This document shows, piece after piece, positions 34,965 to 44,728 of a DNA stretch of 64,000 nt (positions are counted from its first letter, which is position 1; each line of letters opens with the position of its first letter). The stretch is taken from contig NZ_CP096971.1 of the NCBI RefSeq assembly GCF_024758705.1, positions 1,302,001 through 1,366,000 on the forward strand, read 5' to 3'. Origin of the DNA: Sphingomonas sp. SUN019. GTDB lineage: Bacteria > Pseudomonadota > Alphaproteobacteria > Sphingomonadales > Sphingomonadaceae. The notes under the pieces are model-generated. The model saw only the letters and a program-made list of their open reading frames with translations, had not been told where the DNA came from and did no database searches. A program made the position numbers and the translations under genes.

Positions 34965-36368
34965 TTAGGTTTGCGCCCCACGCCAATTACCACCAAGCGC
35001 GCGAAACAGGTCGATCTGGGCTCGGGCGATTTGCGCGTCGGCCAACGCGAGCGTGGCTTCGGTATCGGCGAAGGTGCGCTCCGCGTCGAGCTGCGCCAGA
35101 CTGTCGATCTGCCCCTCGCGTTGCTGCGCGCGCGTGATCCGCGCCGCCACCGCCGCCTGGTCGCGCGCAGCCTGCAGCGCGGTGCGGCGATCGAGCGCCT
35201 TGGCATAATTGGACAGCGCGGTTTCGGTCTCCTCCAGCGCGGTCAGCACGGTCCCGTCGAACGTGGCGAGCGCGGCTTGGCTGTCAGCCTCCGCCCCGGC
35301 GATCCGCGCGCGCGCCTTGCCCTGATTGAGGTTCCAGTTCAGCAACGGCCCAAGCAGCCAGTTGAGCGGCCCGCCGCCGAACAGATTGCCGAGCCCCGTG
35401 CCGGTCGACCCGATCGATCCGCCCAGCGTGATGCGCGGATAGAGATCGGCGGTCGCGACACCGATCCGCGCGGTCGCGGCGGCCAACTGGCGCTCGGCCG
35501 CGCGCACGTCGGGGCGGCGCGCGAGCAGCGCCGCACCATCGCCGACCGGGATCGGCTGATCGAGCCGCAGCGTCGTGCCGCGCTCGGCCGCGATGGCCGG
35601 CAGATCCTGCGGCGTACGCCCGGTCAGCATCGCCAGCCGGAACAGCGCCGCCTGCCGCTCGGCCGCGATCGACGGCACATCGGCCTGCCGCTGGTTGCGC
35701 AACGCGGCGATCCGCGCGCTGTCGAGCGGGGTGGTCATCCCCACCTCGACCCGCCGCTGCGTCACCTTCAGCGATCGATCGAGCAGTTCGACGATGCGCT
35801 GCGCCACTGCCAGCCGTTCGGCGGCGGCGGCCGCATCGGCATAGGCGCGGGTGGTTTCGGCGACGATCGAGACGCGCACCGCATCGGCGTCGGCATCCGC
35901 TGCCCCCACATCCGCAAGTGCCGCTTCGACACCGCGGCTGATGCGGCCGAACAGGTCGACCTCATACGACACGTCGAGGCCGGTATCGACCGTCCAGTCC
36001 TCGCGGTTCGCGCCAGGCGGGGTCTGGATCGCGGAATAGCGGCCGTAGGTCGCGCTCGCGCCGAGATTGGCCTGCGGCGTGCGGTCGTTGCGCACCTCGC
36101 GCAACGCGGCGCGCGCCTTCGCCAGCCGCGCGACCGCGACGCGGATGTCGGTGTTGGCCGCCAGCGCATCGCCGATCAGGCCATCGAGCACCGGATCACG
36201 ATAGAGCTGCCACCAATCCTCCGCGGGCGCGGCGAGGGTCGCCGCCGGGCTGGTCGAGATGAACGCGGCGGACGCGCTTTGCGGAGGCTTGGGCGCGACA
36301 TAGTCCGGCCCCGTGGCGCAGGCGGCGAGCGCCAGCGCGGACACGGAAGCGATCAGGAAACGAGGCAT
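34965..36368 (-). CDS. NodT-type outer-membrane efflux lipoprotein, 467 aa
   Basis: The start ATG at 36368 follows GGAGG. The N-terminus is a lipoprotein signal (lipobox LAAC) followed by ATGPDYVAPKPP, a NodT/OprM hallmark. Two OEP repeats follow, with WWQLYRDPVLDGLI, YEVDLFGRI and ARRPDVRAAERQLAAATARIG. It forms the TolC-like exit duct of the RND pump encoded just upstream (10 bases between them). The length is normal. Confidence 0.93.
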   Translation of the reverse strand: MPRFLIASVSALALAACATGPDYVAPKPPQSASAAFISTSPAATLAAPAEDWWQLYRDPVLDGLIGDALAANTDIRVAVARLAKARAALREVRNDRTPQANLGASATYGRYSAIQTPPGANREDWTVDTGLDVSYEVDLFGRISRGVEAALADVGAADADADAVRVSIVAETTRAYADAAAAAERLAVAQRIVELLDRSLKVTQRRVEVGMTTPLDSARIAALRNQRQADVPSIAAERQAALFRLAMLTGRTPQDLPAIAAERGTTLRLDQPIPVGDGAALLARRPDVRAAERQLAAATARIGVATADLYPRITLGGSIGSTGTGLGNLFGGGPLNWLLGPLLNWNLNQGKARARIAGAEADSQAALATFDGTVLTALEETETALSNYAKALDRRTALQAARDQAAVAARITRAQQREGQIDSLAQLDAERTFADTEATLALADAQIARAQIDLFRALGGNWRGAQT

Positions 36369-36378
36369 GATATCCTCC

Positions 36379-39300
36379 TTATTCTGCAGGCTGAAGGTGT
36401 GCGTCGGGACGCGGGCGCCGGCGTTGCAGCCGATCACCCAGCGCGCGACAGACGACGTAGAAGGTCGGCGTGAACAGCAGGCCGAACCCGGTCACCCCGA
36501 GCATCCCGAAGAACACCGCAGTGCCCAGCGCCTGCCTCAGTTCCGCCCCCGCCCCGGTCGCGATCAGCAACGGCACCGTGCCGAGCACGAAGGCGAAGCT
36601 GGTCATCAGGATCGGCCGCAGCCGGTCCTGCGCGGCGCGCACCGCCGCCTCGACCGGGGACAGGCCGTCCTGTTCTTCCGCCTGCTTGGCGAACTCGACC
36701 ACGAGGATCGCGTTCTTGGCGGCGAGCGCGATCAGCACGACCAGCCCGATCTGCGTCAGGACATTATTGTCCATGCCCCGCAGATTCACGCCGACCATCG
36801 CGGCGAGCAAGCACATCGGCACGATCAGGATGATCGACAGCGGCAGGACGATGCTTTCATATTGCGCCGCCAGCACCAGGAAGACGAATACCACCGCCAG
36901 CGCGAAGACAATCGCCGCCGTGCTGCCCGCCGCTTTCTCCTGAAACGCGATGCCGGTCCATTCGCTGCCGTAACCCTTGGGCAACGTATCCGCGGCCAGC
37001 TTCTCCATCGCCACCAGCGACCGGCCCGACGAATAGCCCGGCGCGGTATCGCCATCGACCTCGACCGCGGGGAACAGATTGTAGCGCGTCACGCGGTACG
37101 GCCCGGTCCGGTCCTGGAACGTCGAGACCGACCCGATCGGCACCATCGCGCCCGAATTCGACCGCGTTTTCAAGTTCGCGATGTCGGCGGTCGTCGCGCG
37201 GAACGGTGCGTCGGCCTGTGCGGTGACGCGGTACGTGCGGCCGAGCAGGTTGAAGTCGTTGACGAATGCGCTGCCGAGATAGACCTGCAACGCCTCGAAC
37301 ACCCGCTCCGGCGGTACGCCCAGCAGATCGGCCTTCGCGCGATCGATATCGGCGAAGACACGCGGGGTGGCGGTGTCGAAGAACGTGAAGACCTGCGCGA
37401 GGCCATCGGTCTGGTTCGCCTTGGCGATCAGCTTGGCGGTTTCGGCGCCGAGTTGCTGATAGCTCCCGCCCTGACGGTCCTGCACGATCATGCGGTAGCC
37501 GCCAGCCGAGCCGATGCCCTGGATCAACGGCGGCGGGATGACGAGGATACGTGCGTCGTCGATGTCGGCGGTCGCCTTGCGCGCCTCCTCCATGATCCCG
37601 GCGAAGGTGACGCCGAGCTTCCCGCGCTCCTCGAACGATTTGAGCGGGATGTACGCCGCGGCGGCATTGGGCGCGAGCGTCTGCGACGGGCCGTCGAAAC
37701 CCGCCAGCATCACCGCGCCCTTTACGCCCGCCAGCGGCAGGATGCGCTTGGCGACCTTCTGCACCACGGCGTCGGTGCGTTCGACCGAAGCGCCCGCGGG
37801 AAGCTGCACGACGGTCAGGAAATAGCCCTGGTCCTGCGCCGGGATGAAGCCGGTCGGCGTGGCCCAGAACAAAGCGCCGGTCGCCGCGATCAGACCGGCA
37901 TAGACGACCATCATCCGCTTCGGCCGTGCGACCAGCCGCGCGGTGAGCCGCGCATAACCATCGCTCAGCCGCTCGAATGCGCGGTTGAAGCGATCACCTG
38001 CGGCACGGAACGCACGCTGCACGCGATTGCCCGACGCCTCCGATTCATGCGCGCGCAACAGGATCGCGGCGAGCGCGGGCGACAGCGTCAGCGACACGAT
38101 CAGCGAGATCACCGTCGCGGTCGCGATCGTCACCGCGAATTGCTGATAGAAGGCGCCGGACAGTCCGGTAAGGAACAACGTCGGCACGAACACCGCGCAC
38201 AACACCAGCACGATCGCGACCAACGCGCCCGACACTTCGTCCATCGAGGTTTGCGCCGCCTGTAACGGGGACAAGCCCCGCGCCAGATTGCGCTCGACAT
38301 TCTCGACCACGACGATCGCGTCGTCGACGACGATGCCGATCGCCAGCACCAGCCCGAACAGTGACAAGGTGTTGAGCGAATAACCGACCGCCGCCAGCAC
38401 CGCGAACGTGCCGACCAGCGACACCGGGATCGCAACGATCGGGATGATCGCGGCGCGCCATTTTTGCAGGAAAACCAGGATGACGAGGACGACCAGGATC
38501 ATCGCCTCAAACAGGGTCTCGATCACCGCATCGACCGATTGCGCGATGAACTCGGTCGGGTTGTAGATGACGCGATAATCGAGGCCCTTGGGGAAGGATT
38601 TCGACATCGCCTCCATCTCGGCGCTGACCTTTTCGGCGGCGGCGAGCGCGTTGGAGCCGGGGCGCTGGAACACGGCGGCGATCACAGTCGGTTTACCCGA
38701 CAGATAGGTGTTGGAGTTATAGTCCGCTGCGCCCAGCTCGACGCGTGCGACATCGCGCACGCGGACCTGCCGCCCATCGGGATCGGTGCGGACGATGACG
38801 TTGCCGAATTGCGCCGGATCGGTCAGCCGCCCCTGCGTCTCGACGTTCAGCTGGAATGCATTGCCCTGATTGTACGGCGGCTGGCCGAGCGTTCCCGCGG
38901 CGACCTGCACGTTCTGCGCACGCAACGCCGCGACGATCTCGCCCGCGGTCAGGTTCATTGACGCGGCGCGGCCGGGATCGACCCACACCCGCATCGAATA
39001 ATCGCGCGCGCCGAACAGCCGTACGTCGCCCACGCCGTCGATCCGGGCGAGCCGGTCGCGTACCTGCGTCAGCGCGTAGTTGGAGATGTAGCCGCGATCG
39101 AGCGAATTGTCGGGCGAGATCAGGTTCACGACCATCAGGAAGTCGGGCGAGGTCTTGCGCGTCACCACGCCCAGCCGCTGCACGTCGGTCGGCAGGCGCG
39201 GGACCGCGATCGCCACGCGGTTCTGCACCAGCACCTGCGCGGCATCCAGATCGGTGCCGATCTTGAACGTGACCGTGATCGTGACGACGCCGTCGCCGGT

Positions 39301-39552
39301 CGACTGACTGCTCTGGTAGAGCATGTTGTCGACGCCGTTGATCTCCTGCTCGATTGGCGCGGCGACCGTCTCCGCGACCGTTTCCGCCGACGCGCCGGGA
39401 TAGGTCGCGGTTACGGTGACGGTCGGGGGCACGATGTCGGGATATTGCGACACCGGCAGGCCCCAGTAAGCGAGCGCGCCGACGATGGTGATCACGACGG
39501 CGATGACGCCGGCGAAGATCGGACGCGTGATGAAGAAGCGCGACAGGCGCAT
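36379..39552 (-). CDS. RND multidrug efflux pump, HAE1 family, 1057 aa
   Basis: The protein begins MRLSRFFITRPIFAGVIAVV and shows the HAE1 signatures: YPDIVPPTVTVTATYPGASA, the proton-relay Asp pair in GLVLAIGIVVDDAIVVVENV, a PAQDQGYFLTVVQLPAGAS loop and the second-half helices AAKNAILVVEFAKQ. Twelve membrane spans and two large periplasmic loops are evident. It is the inner-membrane proton/drug antiporter of an AcrB-like tripartite pump. All expected parts are present without lesions. Confidence 0.95.
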   Translation of the reverse strand: MRLSRFFITRPIFAGVIAVVITIVGALAYWGLPVSQYPDIVPPTVTVTATYPGASAETVAETVAAPIEQEINGVDNMLYQSSQSTGDGVVTITVTFKIGTDLDAAQVLVQNRVAIAVPRLPTDVQRLGVVTRKTSPDFLMVVNLISPDNSLDRGYISNYALTQVRDRLARIDGVGDVRLFGARDYSMRVWVDPGRAASMNLTAGEIVAALRAQNVQVAAGTLGQPPYNQGNAFQLNVETQGRLTDPAQFGNVIVRTDPDGRQVRVRDVARVELGAADYNSNTYLSGKPTVIAAVFQRPGSNALAAAEKVSAEMEAMSKSFPKGLDYRVIYNPTEFIAQSVDAVIETLFEAMILVVLVILVFLQKWRAAIIPIVAIPVSLVGTFAVLAAVGYSLNTLSLFGLVLAIGIVVDDAIVVVENVERNLARGLSPLQAAQTSMDEVSGALVAIVLVLCAVFVPTLFLTGLSGAFYQQFAVTIATATVISLIVSLTLSPALAAILLRAHESEASGNRVQRAFRAAGDRFNRAFERLSDGYARLTARLVARPKRMMVVYAGLIAATGALFWATPTGFIPAQDQGYFLTVVQLPAGASVERTDAVVQKVAKRILPLAGVKGAVMLAGFDGPSQTLAPNAAAAYIPLKSFEERGKLGVTFAGIMEEARKATADIDDARILVIPPPLIQGIGSAGGYRMIVQDRQGGSYQQLGAETAKLIAKANQTDGLAQVFTFFDTATPRVFADIDRAKADLLGVPPERVFEALQVYLGSAFVNDFNLLGRTYRVTAQADAPFRATTADIANLKTRSNSGAMVPIGSVSTFQDRTGPYRVTRYNLFPAVEVDGDTAPGYSSGRSLVAMEKLAADTLPKGYGSEWTGIAFQEKAAGSTAAIVFALAVVFVFLVLAAQYESIVLPLSIILIVPMCLLAAMVGVNLRGMDNNVLTQIGLVVLIALAAKNAILVVEFAKQAEEQDGLSPVEAAVRAAQDRLRPILMTSFAFVLGTVPLLIATGAGAELRQALGTAVFFGMLGVTGFGLLFTPTFYVVCRALGDRLQRRRPRPDAHLQPAE

Positions 39553-39615
39553 GATATGCTCCCCGAAAAGAGGATGAAACGGAGCCGACGGATCGCCGGA
39601 TATTGTCGGTACGCG

Positions 39616-40878
39616 TTACCGCGCGGCGAAGGTCGCTTCGCCGATCGTCGGCGCGCCGCCGGGGGGCGCGACGGCGGCATTCATCGGCGCGATCCGGCCG
39701 ATGCGCGTCGTCACCTTGGCGCCCGGCATCGCCATCTGCGTGCCGCTGATCACCACGCGGTCACCCGCGGCAAGGCCGGTCTTCACGATACGCAGGCCGT
39801 CAACGACCGGGCCGAGCTGCACCGGCTTCGCGGCGACGGTGCCGTCGCGCGCCACGGTCAGCACGGTCTTGCGCGCCTGATCAGTCTGGATCGCCGCATC
39901 GGGCACCAGCAGCGCGCTGCTCGTCCCGCCGCTCGACAGCCGCATGTTGCCGAACATGCCCGGCGTCAGGAACAGCTTGGGATTGGCCAGCACTGCGCGG
40001 CCGCGGATCGTGCCCGATCGCGGATCGAGCGCATTGTCGGTGAAATCGAGCCGCCCGTTCCAGCGATAATCGCCCTCGTCCTGCAGCTTCACCTCGACCG
40101 GAGACGCGACCGCGCCCGATTGCTGGGCGCGTTTCGTCTTCAGGAACAGCGCCTCCGACCCGTCGAACGTGAAGTAGATCGGGTCGAGCGCGTTGATCGT
40201 CGTCAGCAATGTGCCGTTGGTGTCACCCGCCGCGACCAGATTGCCTGCGTCGATGCGCCGGTCCGAGACCCGCCCGCCGATCGGCGCGCGAATCTGCGTG
40301 AACTCGACGTCGAGCGACCGTGCGCGCACCCGCGCCTGCGCCGCGGCCAGCGACGCGCTTGCCGCACGCAAACGCGCGGTCAGCTGGTCGACATCGCTTT
40401 TCGAGACCGCATCGTCCGCGACCAGCCGGTTGGCGCGATCGAGGTTGGCGCGGGCCAGCGCGAGATCGCTCTGCGCGCTCGCCAGCCCCGCACGCGCCTC
40501 GGCCAGCGCCGCGGTGTACGGGCGCGGATCGATGGTGAAGAGCAACTGCCCCTTCTGCACAATCGCGCCGTCGGTGAAGTGGATCGCGGTGACCGCGCCC
40601 GAGATGCGCGGGCGCACCTCGACCGACTTGCTGGCCTCGAACCGGCCGACATAATCGTCCCATTCGTTGACCGAGCGGACCAGAGGCGACGCGACCGTCA
40701 CCGTCGGCGGCGGCGGTGCGGCGACCGCCGGTCCGTCGCGATCGATGAAGATCCCGCTGGCGGCGATCACCGCGATCGGCACGACGACCAGCCCGGCGCG
40801 TTGCCACAGCGGGCGGCGCGGGCGTGGCGAAGCATCCACCGTGACCGGCGCTGCTTCTATTCTGGAAAGCATGTTCAT
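39616..40878 (-). CDS. RND efflux periplasmic adaptor (membrane fusion protein), 420 aa
   Basis: A short cytoplasmic N-terminus leads to one membrane anchor (about residues 27-45), then the adaptor domains: VRSVNEWDDYVGRFEASKSV, a lipoyl half (GQLLFTIDPRPYTAALAEAR), a coiled-coil hairpin (about 115-190), and a beta-barrel with IRAPIGGRVSDRRID. It links pump and outer-membrane factor. The ATG overlaps the stop of the small gene upstream (ATGA); the pump gene starts 63 bases downstream. Confidence 0.93.
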   Translation of the reverse strand: MNMLSRIEAAPVTVDASPRPRRPLWQRAGLVVVPIAVIAASGIFIDRDGPAVAAPPPPTVTVASPLVRSVNEWDDYVGRFEASKSVEVRPRISGAVTAIHFTDGAIVQKGQLLFTIDPRPYTAALAEARAGLASAQSDLALARANLDRANRLVADDAVSKSDVDQLTARLRAASASLAAAQARVRARSLDVEFTQIRAPIGGRVSDRRIDAGNLVAAGDTNGTLLTTINALDPIYFTFDGSEALFLKTKRAQQSGAVASPVEVKLQDEGDYRWNGRLDFTDNALDPRSGTIRGRAVLANPKLFLTPGMFGNMRLSSGGTSSALLVPDAAIQTDQARKTVLTVARDGTVAAKPVQLGPVVDGLRIVKTGLAAGDRVVISGTQMAMPGAKVTTRIGRIAPMNAAVAPPGGAPTIGEATFAAR

Positions 40879-41285
40879 CGACGCGGCTTTCGATTGATGC
40901 GCGCCGAGCCGATGCTGGCGAGCAGGGTTTCATATTGATCGGTCGTGAAACCGGCCGACGTGAAGGCGCGAAGTTCGCTCGAGGGCACGGTGTATCCATA
41001 ATGCCAGCTCAGCACCGCCATCCGCCGCAGCGCCTCCAGCTTCGGATCGGCCAGCCGCGGATTGTGCTTCGCGCCGAACACCGTGCCGAGCGCCATCGCC
41101 ATTCGGCCGGGCTGCCGCAGCGAGGACAGCCGATCGTTCCGCGCAATCGCGACGACCGCCCATTCCAGCGCGCCGAGCCCAATCTCCTCGTCGGGAAGCG
41201 GATCGTGGCGCGGCAGGATAACCGGCAATGTCGACGCTGCGCCGGACAGACCGCCGGTCTCGCTCGCGAAATCGATATAGGCCAT
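40875..41285 (-). CDS. Hypothetical protein at the head of the efflux operon, 136 aa
   Basis: The protein is soluble and mostly helical, with LGALEWAVVAIARNDRLSSL and LEALRRMAVLSWHYGYTVPS. The pattern faintly recalls carboxymuconolactone-decarboxylase/AhpD-like proteins, but the CxxC motif is absent and I do not assign it. Its stop overlaps the adaptor start, so it is the first gene of the RND operon. It may be an enzyme that acts on a pump substrate (inference). Confidence 0.7.
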   Translation of the reverse strand: MAYIDFASETGGLSGAASTLPVILPRHDPLPDEEIGLGALEWAVVAIARNDRLSSLRQPGRMAMALGTVFGAKHNPRLADPKLEALRRMAVLSWHYGYTVPSSELRAFTSAGFTTDQYETLLASIGSARINRKPRR

Positions 41286-41524
41286 GATATTCCCTCATGC
41301 TGGTGGCGCGGCGCAGTGATCCGATCGGCGGCACGGGTGCCGTCGGTGGAACGTGGCGGGCGAGCGCATTGGTGCGGCCTCACACAAGCGTGAGCCCGCG
41401 GGTCGCTAATTGTTACTGGACTGTCGAATGCGCCCTGCAATCAGGGGGCGGGTCTGGCCTCGATCTGACAATGATAGCGCATCGCGGGTTCCTTCAGCCG
41501 GGTCGCCGCTGCGACGCCCCATCT

Positions 41525-41544
41525 TCTATACTGACTGGTATAGA
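41525..41544. promoter_or_regulatory. Perfect inverted repeat, candidate TetR operator
   Basis: TCTATAC (41525-41531) and GTATAGA (41538-41544) form a perfect 7-bp inverted repeat with a 6-base spacer. It lies between the tetR gene and the efflux operon, about 240 bases upstream of the operon's first start codon. Its size and symmetry suit a TetR dimer, and the AT-rich arms could overlap a minus-strand promoter. Confidence 0.5.
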
Positions 41545-41606
41545 AATCATGCTGCGTCGCGTCAAGGTCTTTTGTACCGAGCGGTAGTATTTTTTATCGG
41601 CTGACC

Positions 41607-42218
41607 TTAACGGCCGGGCCACCCGAGCAGGCTCATGTCGACGACCCGCTCCAAATCTGCGCGTGTCGCCCCCGACCCCGCCTGCACCGCCATCCCCTGC
41701 AGTATCGCGTAGAGATAGGCGGTCAGGCTCTGCACATCGACATGGTCAGGCAGATCGCCCTCGCGCTTGGCGCGCTCGAACCGCTCCACCAGCGCCGCCT
41801 GCGACGAGGCGCGACGCACAATGACATCGGCACGAATCGATTCGGCCTCGACGCCGCACGCGTTCGTACTGATCACGCCCAGGCAGCCCTTGGGATCGCA
41901 ACTGCTCGTCTGGGCATCCACCGCGCCGCGCATGAAATATTCCGCGACCGCGCGCGCCGTCGGCTGCTCTAGCGCCTCGCGCGTATAGGCCAGCTTTTCG
42001 GCCTCGTAGAGGTCGAGCGCCCTGTGAAACAACGCTTCCTTGTTGCCGAATGCGGCGTAAAGACTGGGCTTGGTGATGCCCATCGCGCACGTCAGATCCG
42101 TCATCGACGCGCCTTCATAGCCCTTCGACCAGAACACGCCCAATGCCGCCGCCAGCGCCGCATCGACGCAGAATTCGCGCGGACGCCCCTTGGGGGCAGG
42201 AAGGACGGCAGTTTCCAT
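41607..42218 (-). CDS. TetR-family transcriptional regulator, 203 aa
   Basis: The N-terminal HTH reads AALAAALGVFWSKGYEGASM followed by TDLTCAMGITKPSLYAAFGN, the family consensus. The C-terminal ligand domain resembles the TetR_C group of YxaF/LmrA-like repressors (CDPKGCLGVISTNACG). The ATG at 42218 is chosen because the family begins there; 25 more codons upstream have poor composition. The gene is upstream of and in the same direction as the RND operon and is the likely local repressor. Confidence 0.9.
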   Translation of the reverse strand: METAVLPAPKGRPREFCVDAALAAALGVFWSKGYEGASMTDLTCAMGITKPSLYAAFGNKEALFHRALDLYEAEKLAYTREALEQPTARAVAEYFMRGAVDAQTSSCDPKGCLGVISTNACGVEAESIRADVIVRRASSQAALVERFERAKREGDLPDHVDVQSLTAYLYAILQGMAVQAGSGATRADLERVVDMSLLGWPGR

Positions 42219-42241
42219 AACGGACGGTATATAAGTCCGCT
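42219..42241. promoter_or_regulatory. Short inverted repeat at the tetR start
   Basis: CGGAC (42221-42225) and GTCCG (42235-42239) flank the AT-rich centre GGTATATAA, immediately upstream of the tetR ATG. It may be an autoregulatory operator over the -10 region. The arms are only 5 bp and differ from the repeat at 41525, so the call is weak. Confidence 0.3.
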
Positions 42242-42575
42242 GGAAAAAATGGCAAGCGTGCACAGATTTGTTCTGAATTGATTGATTCGTCAACGAGCCA
42301 CCTTGGCGCGAGTTAATTCAGGTGATCCCGGCGATCAGAAACCATCGTAAGGATCAAGTTCTAACCGATTGGATCCAGGGATGGACATTCAGCCGCAACT
42401 GTACGGTTCTCGGAACCGGACGTTCATTCATGTTTCGCTTTTGGCTTGATTTAGCCGATAGCGGACCGCCGTTTTCGGCTGAAACCCTCGCCCGAACCAC
42501 GAACCCGAAGATCCTTTTTGGAATGCTTGAAATTCTGGTACTCAATGCGGGATATTTGCGGCTGAGGGGAAGTCG
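42242..42575. other. Gap without a supportable gene
   Basis: The frames here are short. The segment around 42384-42440 contains CGTTCATTCAT-type sequence resembling other gaps between 42 and 53 kb (see findings). A promoter for the hydrolase gene is presumed but not identified. Confidence 0.45.
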
Positions 42576-42578
42576 GTG

Positions 42579-43532
42579 ATGCGCGGTCTCATTTGCGTCG
42601 TCTCCGCTATTTTATCTGTCGCGGTTCCCACCGCAGCACAGGTCCCCCCATTTCCCGCCAGCTTTCATGCGGAGGAAATCGCGACCAACGGCGCGACGAT
42701 TCACGTCCGGGTCGGTGGCAAGGGACCGGCGGTCGTGCTGCTTCACGGCTATGGCGAAACGGGCGACATGTGGGCACCGATGGCCGCCGACCTGATGCGC
42801 GATCACACCGTAGTCGTTCCAGACCTCCGCGATCTTGGCTTGTCTTCCAAGCCGGTGAGCGGGTTCGACAAGAAAACACAGGCCGGTGATATAGTCGACG
42901 TGCTTGACCGGCTAAAAATCCGGCGGGCTGATCTTGTCACCCACGACATCGGCAACATGGTGGGGTTTGCTTTCGCAGCGTTGCATCCCGAACGCGTGCG
43001 CCGTTTTGTGCTCATCGATGCGCCCGTTCCCGGCGTCGGCCCGTAGGAAGAGATTCTCAAAAAATTCGCTGCTCTGGCATTTCCGGTTTGGCGGACCGGA
43101 CATGGAGCGGCTCGTAGCAGGGCGCGAACGTATATACCTCGATCGCTTCTGGAACGAATTTTCGGCGACGCCGACGCACTTCACTGAAGGATCGCGGGAA
43201 CACTATGCGAAGCTCTATGCGATGCCGGGGGCCATGCATGCGGGGTTCGCGCAGTTTGCCGCGTTCGACCAGGACGCGACCGACCAGGACGCGATCGACA
43301 ACCGGGCGTTCCTGGCGGCAAAAGGAAAGCTTTCGATGCCGGTGCTCGCGATCGGCGGGGAGAAGTCGTTCGGCCCGATGATGGCGACGGTGATGCGCGC
43401 CGCGGCCAGCGACGTAACTGAACCAGCGACGTAACTGAAGGCGTCATTCCGAACTCTGGTCACTGGATCATGGAGGAGAATCCTACCGCGACGGTGACGA
43501 TGGTGCGATCATTTTTGGACAAGACGAAATGA
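42579..43532 (+). pseudogene. Secreted alpha/beta hydrolase (epoxide-hydrolase-like), three lesions
   Basis: The gene encodes a signal peptide (ILSVAVPTAAQ), the oxyanion segment VVLLHGYGETGDMW, VVPDLRDLGLSSKP and the nucleophile elbow LVTHDIGNMVGF (Asp nucleophile, as in epoxide hydrolases and dehalogenases). It is then broken by a TAG at 43044-43046, one extra A in the run 43059-43064, and a 17-bp tandem duplication (43406-43422 and 43423-43439). Correcting all three restores the cap (FGGPDMERLVAGRERIYLDR), MPVLAIGGEKSFG and the catalytic-His end (IPNSGHWIMEENP), stopping at 43532. Confidence 0.8.
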
Positions 43533-43573
43533 CTTTGCCTCGTACTTCACGCTGACCGTACGGCAATCGAAAC

Positions 43574-43597
43574 GGGCTCGACCTCGCGGTCGAGCCC
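43574..43597 (-). terminator. Strong hairpin between convergent hydrolase genes
   Basis: Arms 43574-43583 and 43588-43597 form a perfect 10-bp stem with a TCGC loop. On the minus strand it is followed by GTTTCGATT, a poor T tract, so it may act as a terminator for the hydrolase at 43606-44484, whose stop is 9 bases away. It could serve both converging transcripts. Confidence 0.55.
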
Positions 43598-43605
43598 GCA
43601 ACGCA

Positions 43606-44484
43606 TCATGCCATGATATGCATCGTCATCGTTTCATCGCGTGATTGCGCGTCGTCCTCGCGAATGAACGAAAGAAGGTCCGGATTCACGATGTCGGGAT
43701 GAGTCGCACACAATCCGTGCGGCAGATCGGCATAGGTCTTGAGTGTACCGTTGCGCAGCAGACTGACCGTCAACGGTGCCGAGTCCGCATAGGGCACGAT
43801 CTGATCGTCCTCGCTATGCATCACCAGCACCGGCACCGCGATGGCCCTCAGATCCTCAGTGAAGTCCGTCTCGGAGAAAGCCTTGATGCACTCATATTGG
43901 GCCTTCGCGCTGCCCATCATGCCCTGCCGCCACCAATTGTCGATGATCCCCTGGCTGACCTTCGCGCCCGGTCGATTAAAACCATAGAAGGGGCCAGCCG
44001 GCACATCGATATAGGCCTGGGCACGGTTGGACGCGACGGCTGCGCGGTAGCCGTCGAACGCCTCCATCGGCGTGCCGCCCGGGTTGGCGTCCGTCTTGAG
44101 CATGATCGGTGGCACTGCGTCGATCAGCACCGCCTTGGCGACGCGCCCTGGCTCGGCCCGGGCGACGTAGCGCGCCACTTCGCCGCCGCCGGTCGAGTGG
44201 CCAATATGAACCGCGTTCCGCAGATCTAGCGCCGCGACGAGTTCAGCGACATCGGCGGCATATGTGTCCATCTCATTGCCCTCCGACGTCTGGCTGGATC
44301 GGCCGTGGCCACGCCGATCATGCGCGACCACGCGGTAGCCGTGCTCCACGAAGAACAGCATCTGGTTATCCCAGTCGTCGGCGCTGAGCGGCCAGCCATG
44401 GTGGAACATGATCGGCTGAGCGGACCGGGAACCCCAGTCCTTGTAGAACAACTGTGTGCCATCTCTGGTGGTGATCGTTGTCAT
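43606..44484 (-). CDS. Alpha/beta hydrolase, non-haem chloroperoxidase type, 292 aa
   Basis: The product begins [18 protein letters not shown] and matches the cofactor-free haloperoxidase/esterase family: oxyanion strand [25 protein letters not shown], nucleophile elbow [14 protein letters not shown], acid in [11 protein letters not shown] and the His in LPHGLCATH. It may have esterase or perhydrolase activity. Its last 15 residues extend slightly beyond the usual end. The ATG at 44484 is set by the family start; the longer open frame upstream is not coding. Confidence 0.92.
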   Translation of the reverse strand: MTTITTRDGTQLFYKDWGSRSAQPIMFHHGWPLSADDWDNQMLFFVEHGYRVVAHDRRGHGRSSQTSEGNEMDTYAADVAELVAALDLRNAVHIGHSTGGGEVARYVARAEPGRVAKAVLIDAVPPIMLKTDANPGGTPMEAFDGYRAAVASNRAQAYIDVPAGPFYGFNRPGAKVSQGIIDNWWRQGMMGSAKAQYECIKAFSETDFTEDLRAIAVPVLVMHSEDDQIVPYADSAPLTVSLLRNGTLKTYADLPHGLCATHPDIVNPDLLSFIREDDAQSRDETMTMHIMA

Positions 44485-44728
44485 GGCGATGCCCTTCCAT
44501 GAGGGAAGCCGACCGACAGGGCCGACACTGCGTCTGCTGACCGAAGCCGATGACGGGCGATGACAGGGGTCCGGAAAACGCGTCGGAGTCGGTCGCGAAG
44601 ACCGAAATCTCATACCAGAAATCCCGCGCCTTCGCGATGAGGGAACAGCGCGGCTGACCGCCGGCGTCCAACAATCCGTCCGTTCATCACCGTCGCCGAG
44701 ATGAAAATTCTTAGGCAGTCGGGCTCCT

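Noticed and set aside
36313..38265. Plus-strand open frame of 650 codons opposite the RND pump
   Set aside because: It is an antisense shadow of the intact HAE1 pump gene, with Arg/His/Gln-rich composition and no recognisable domain.
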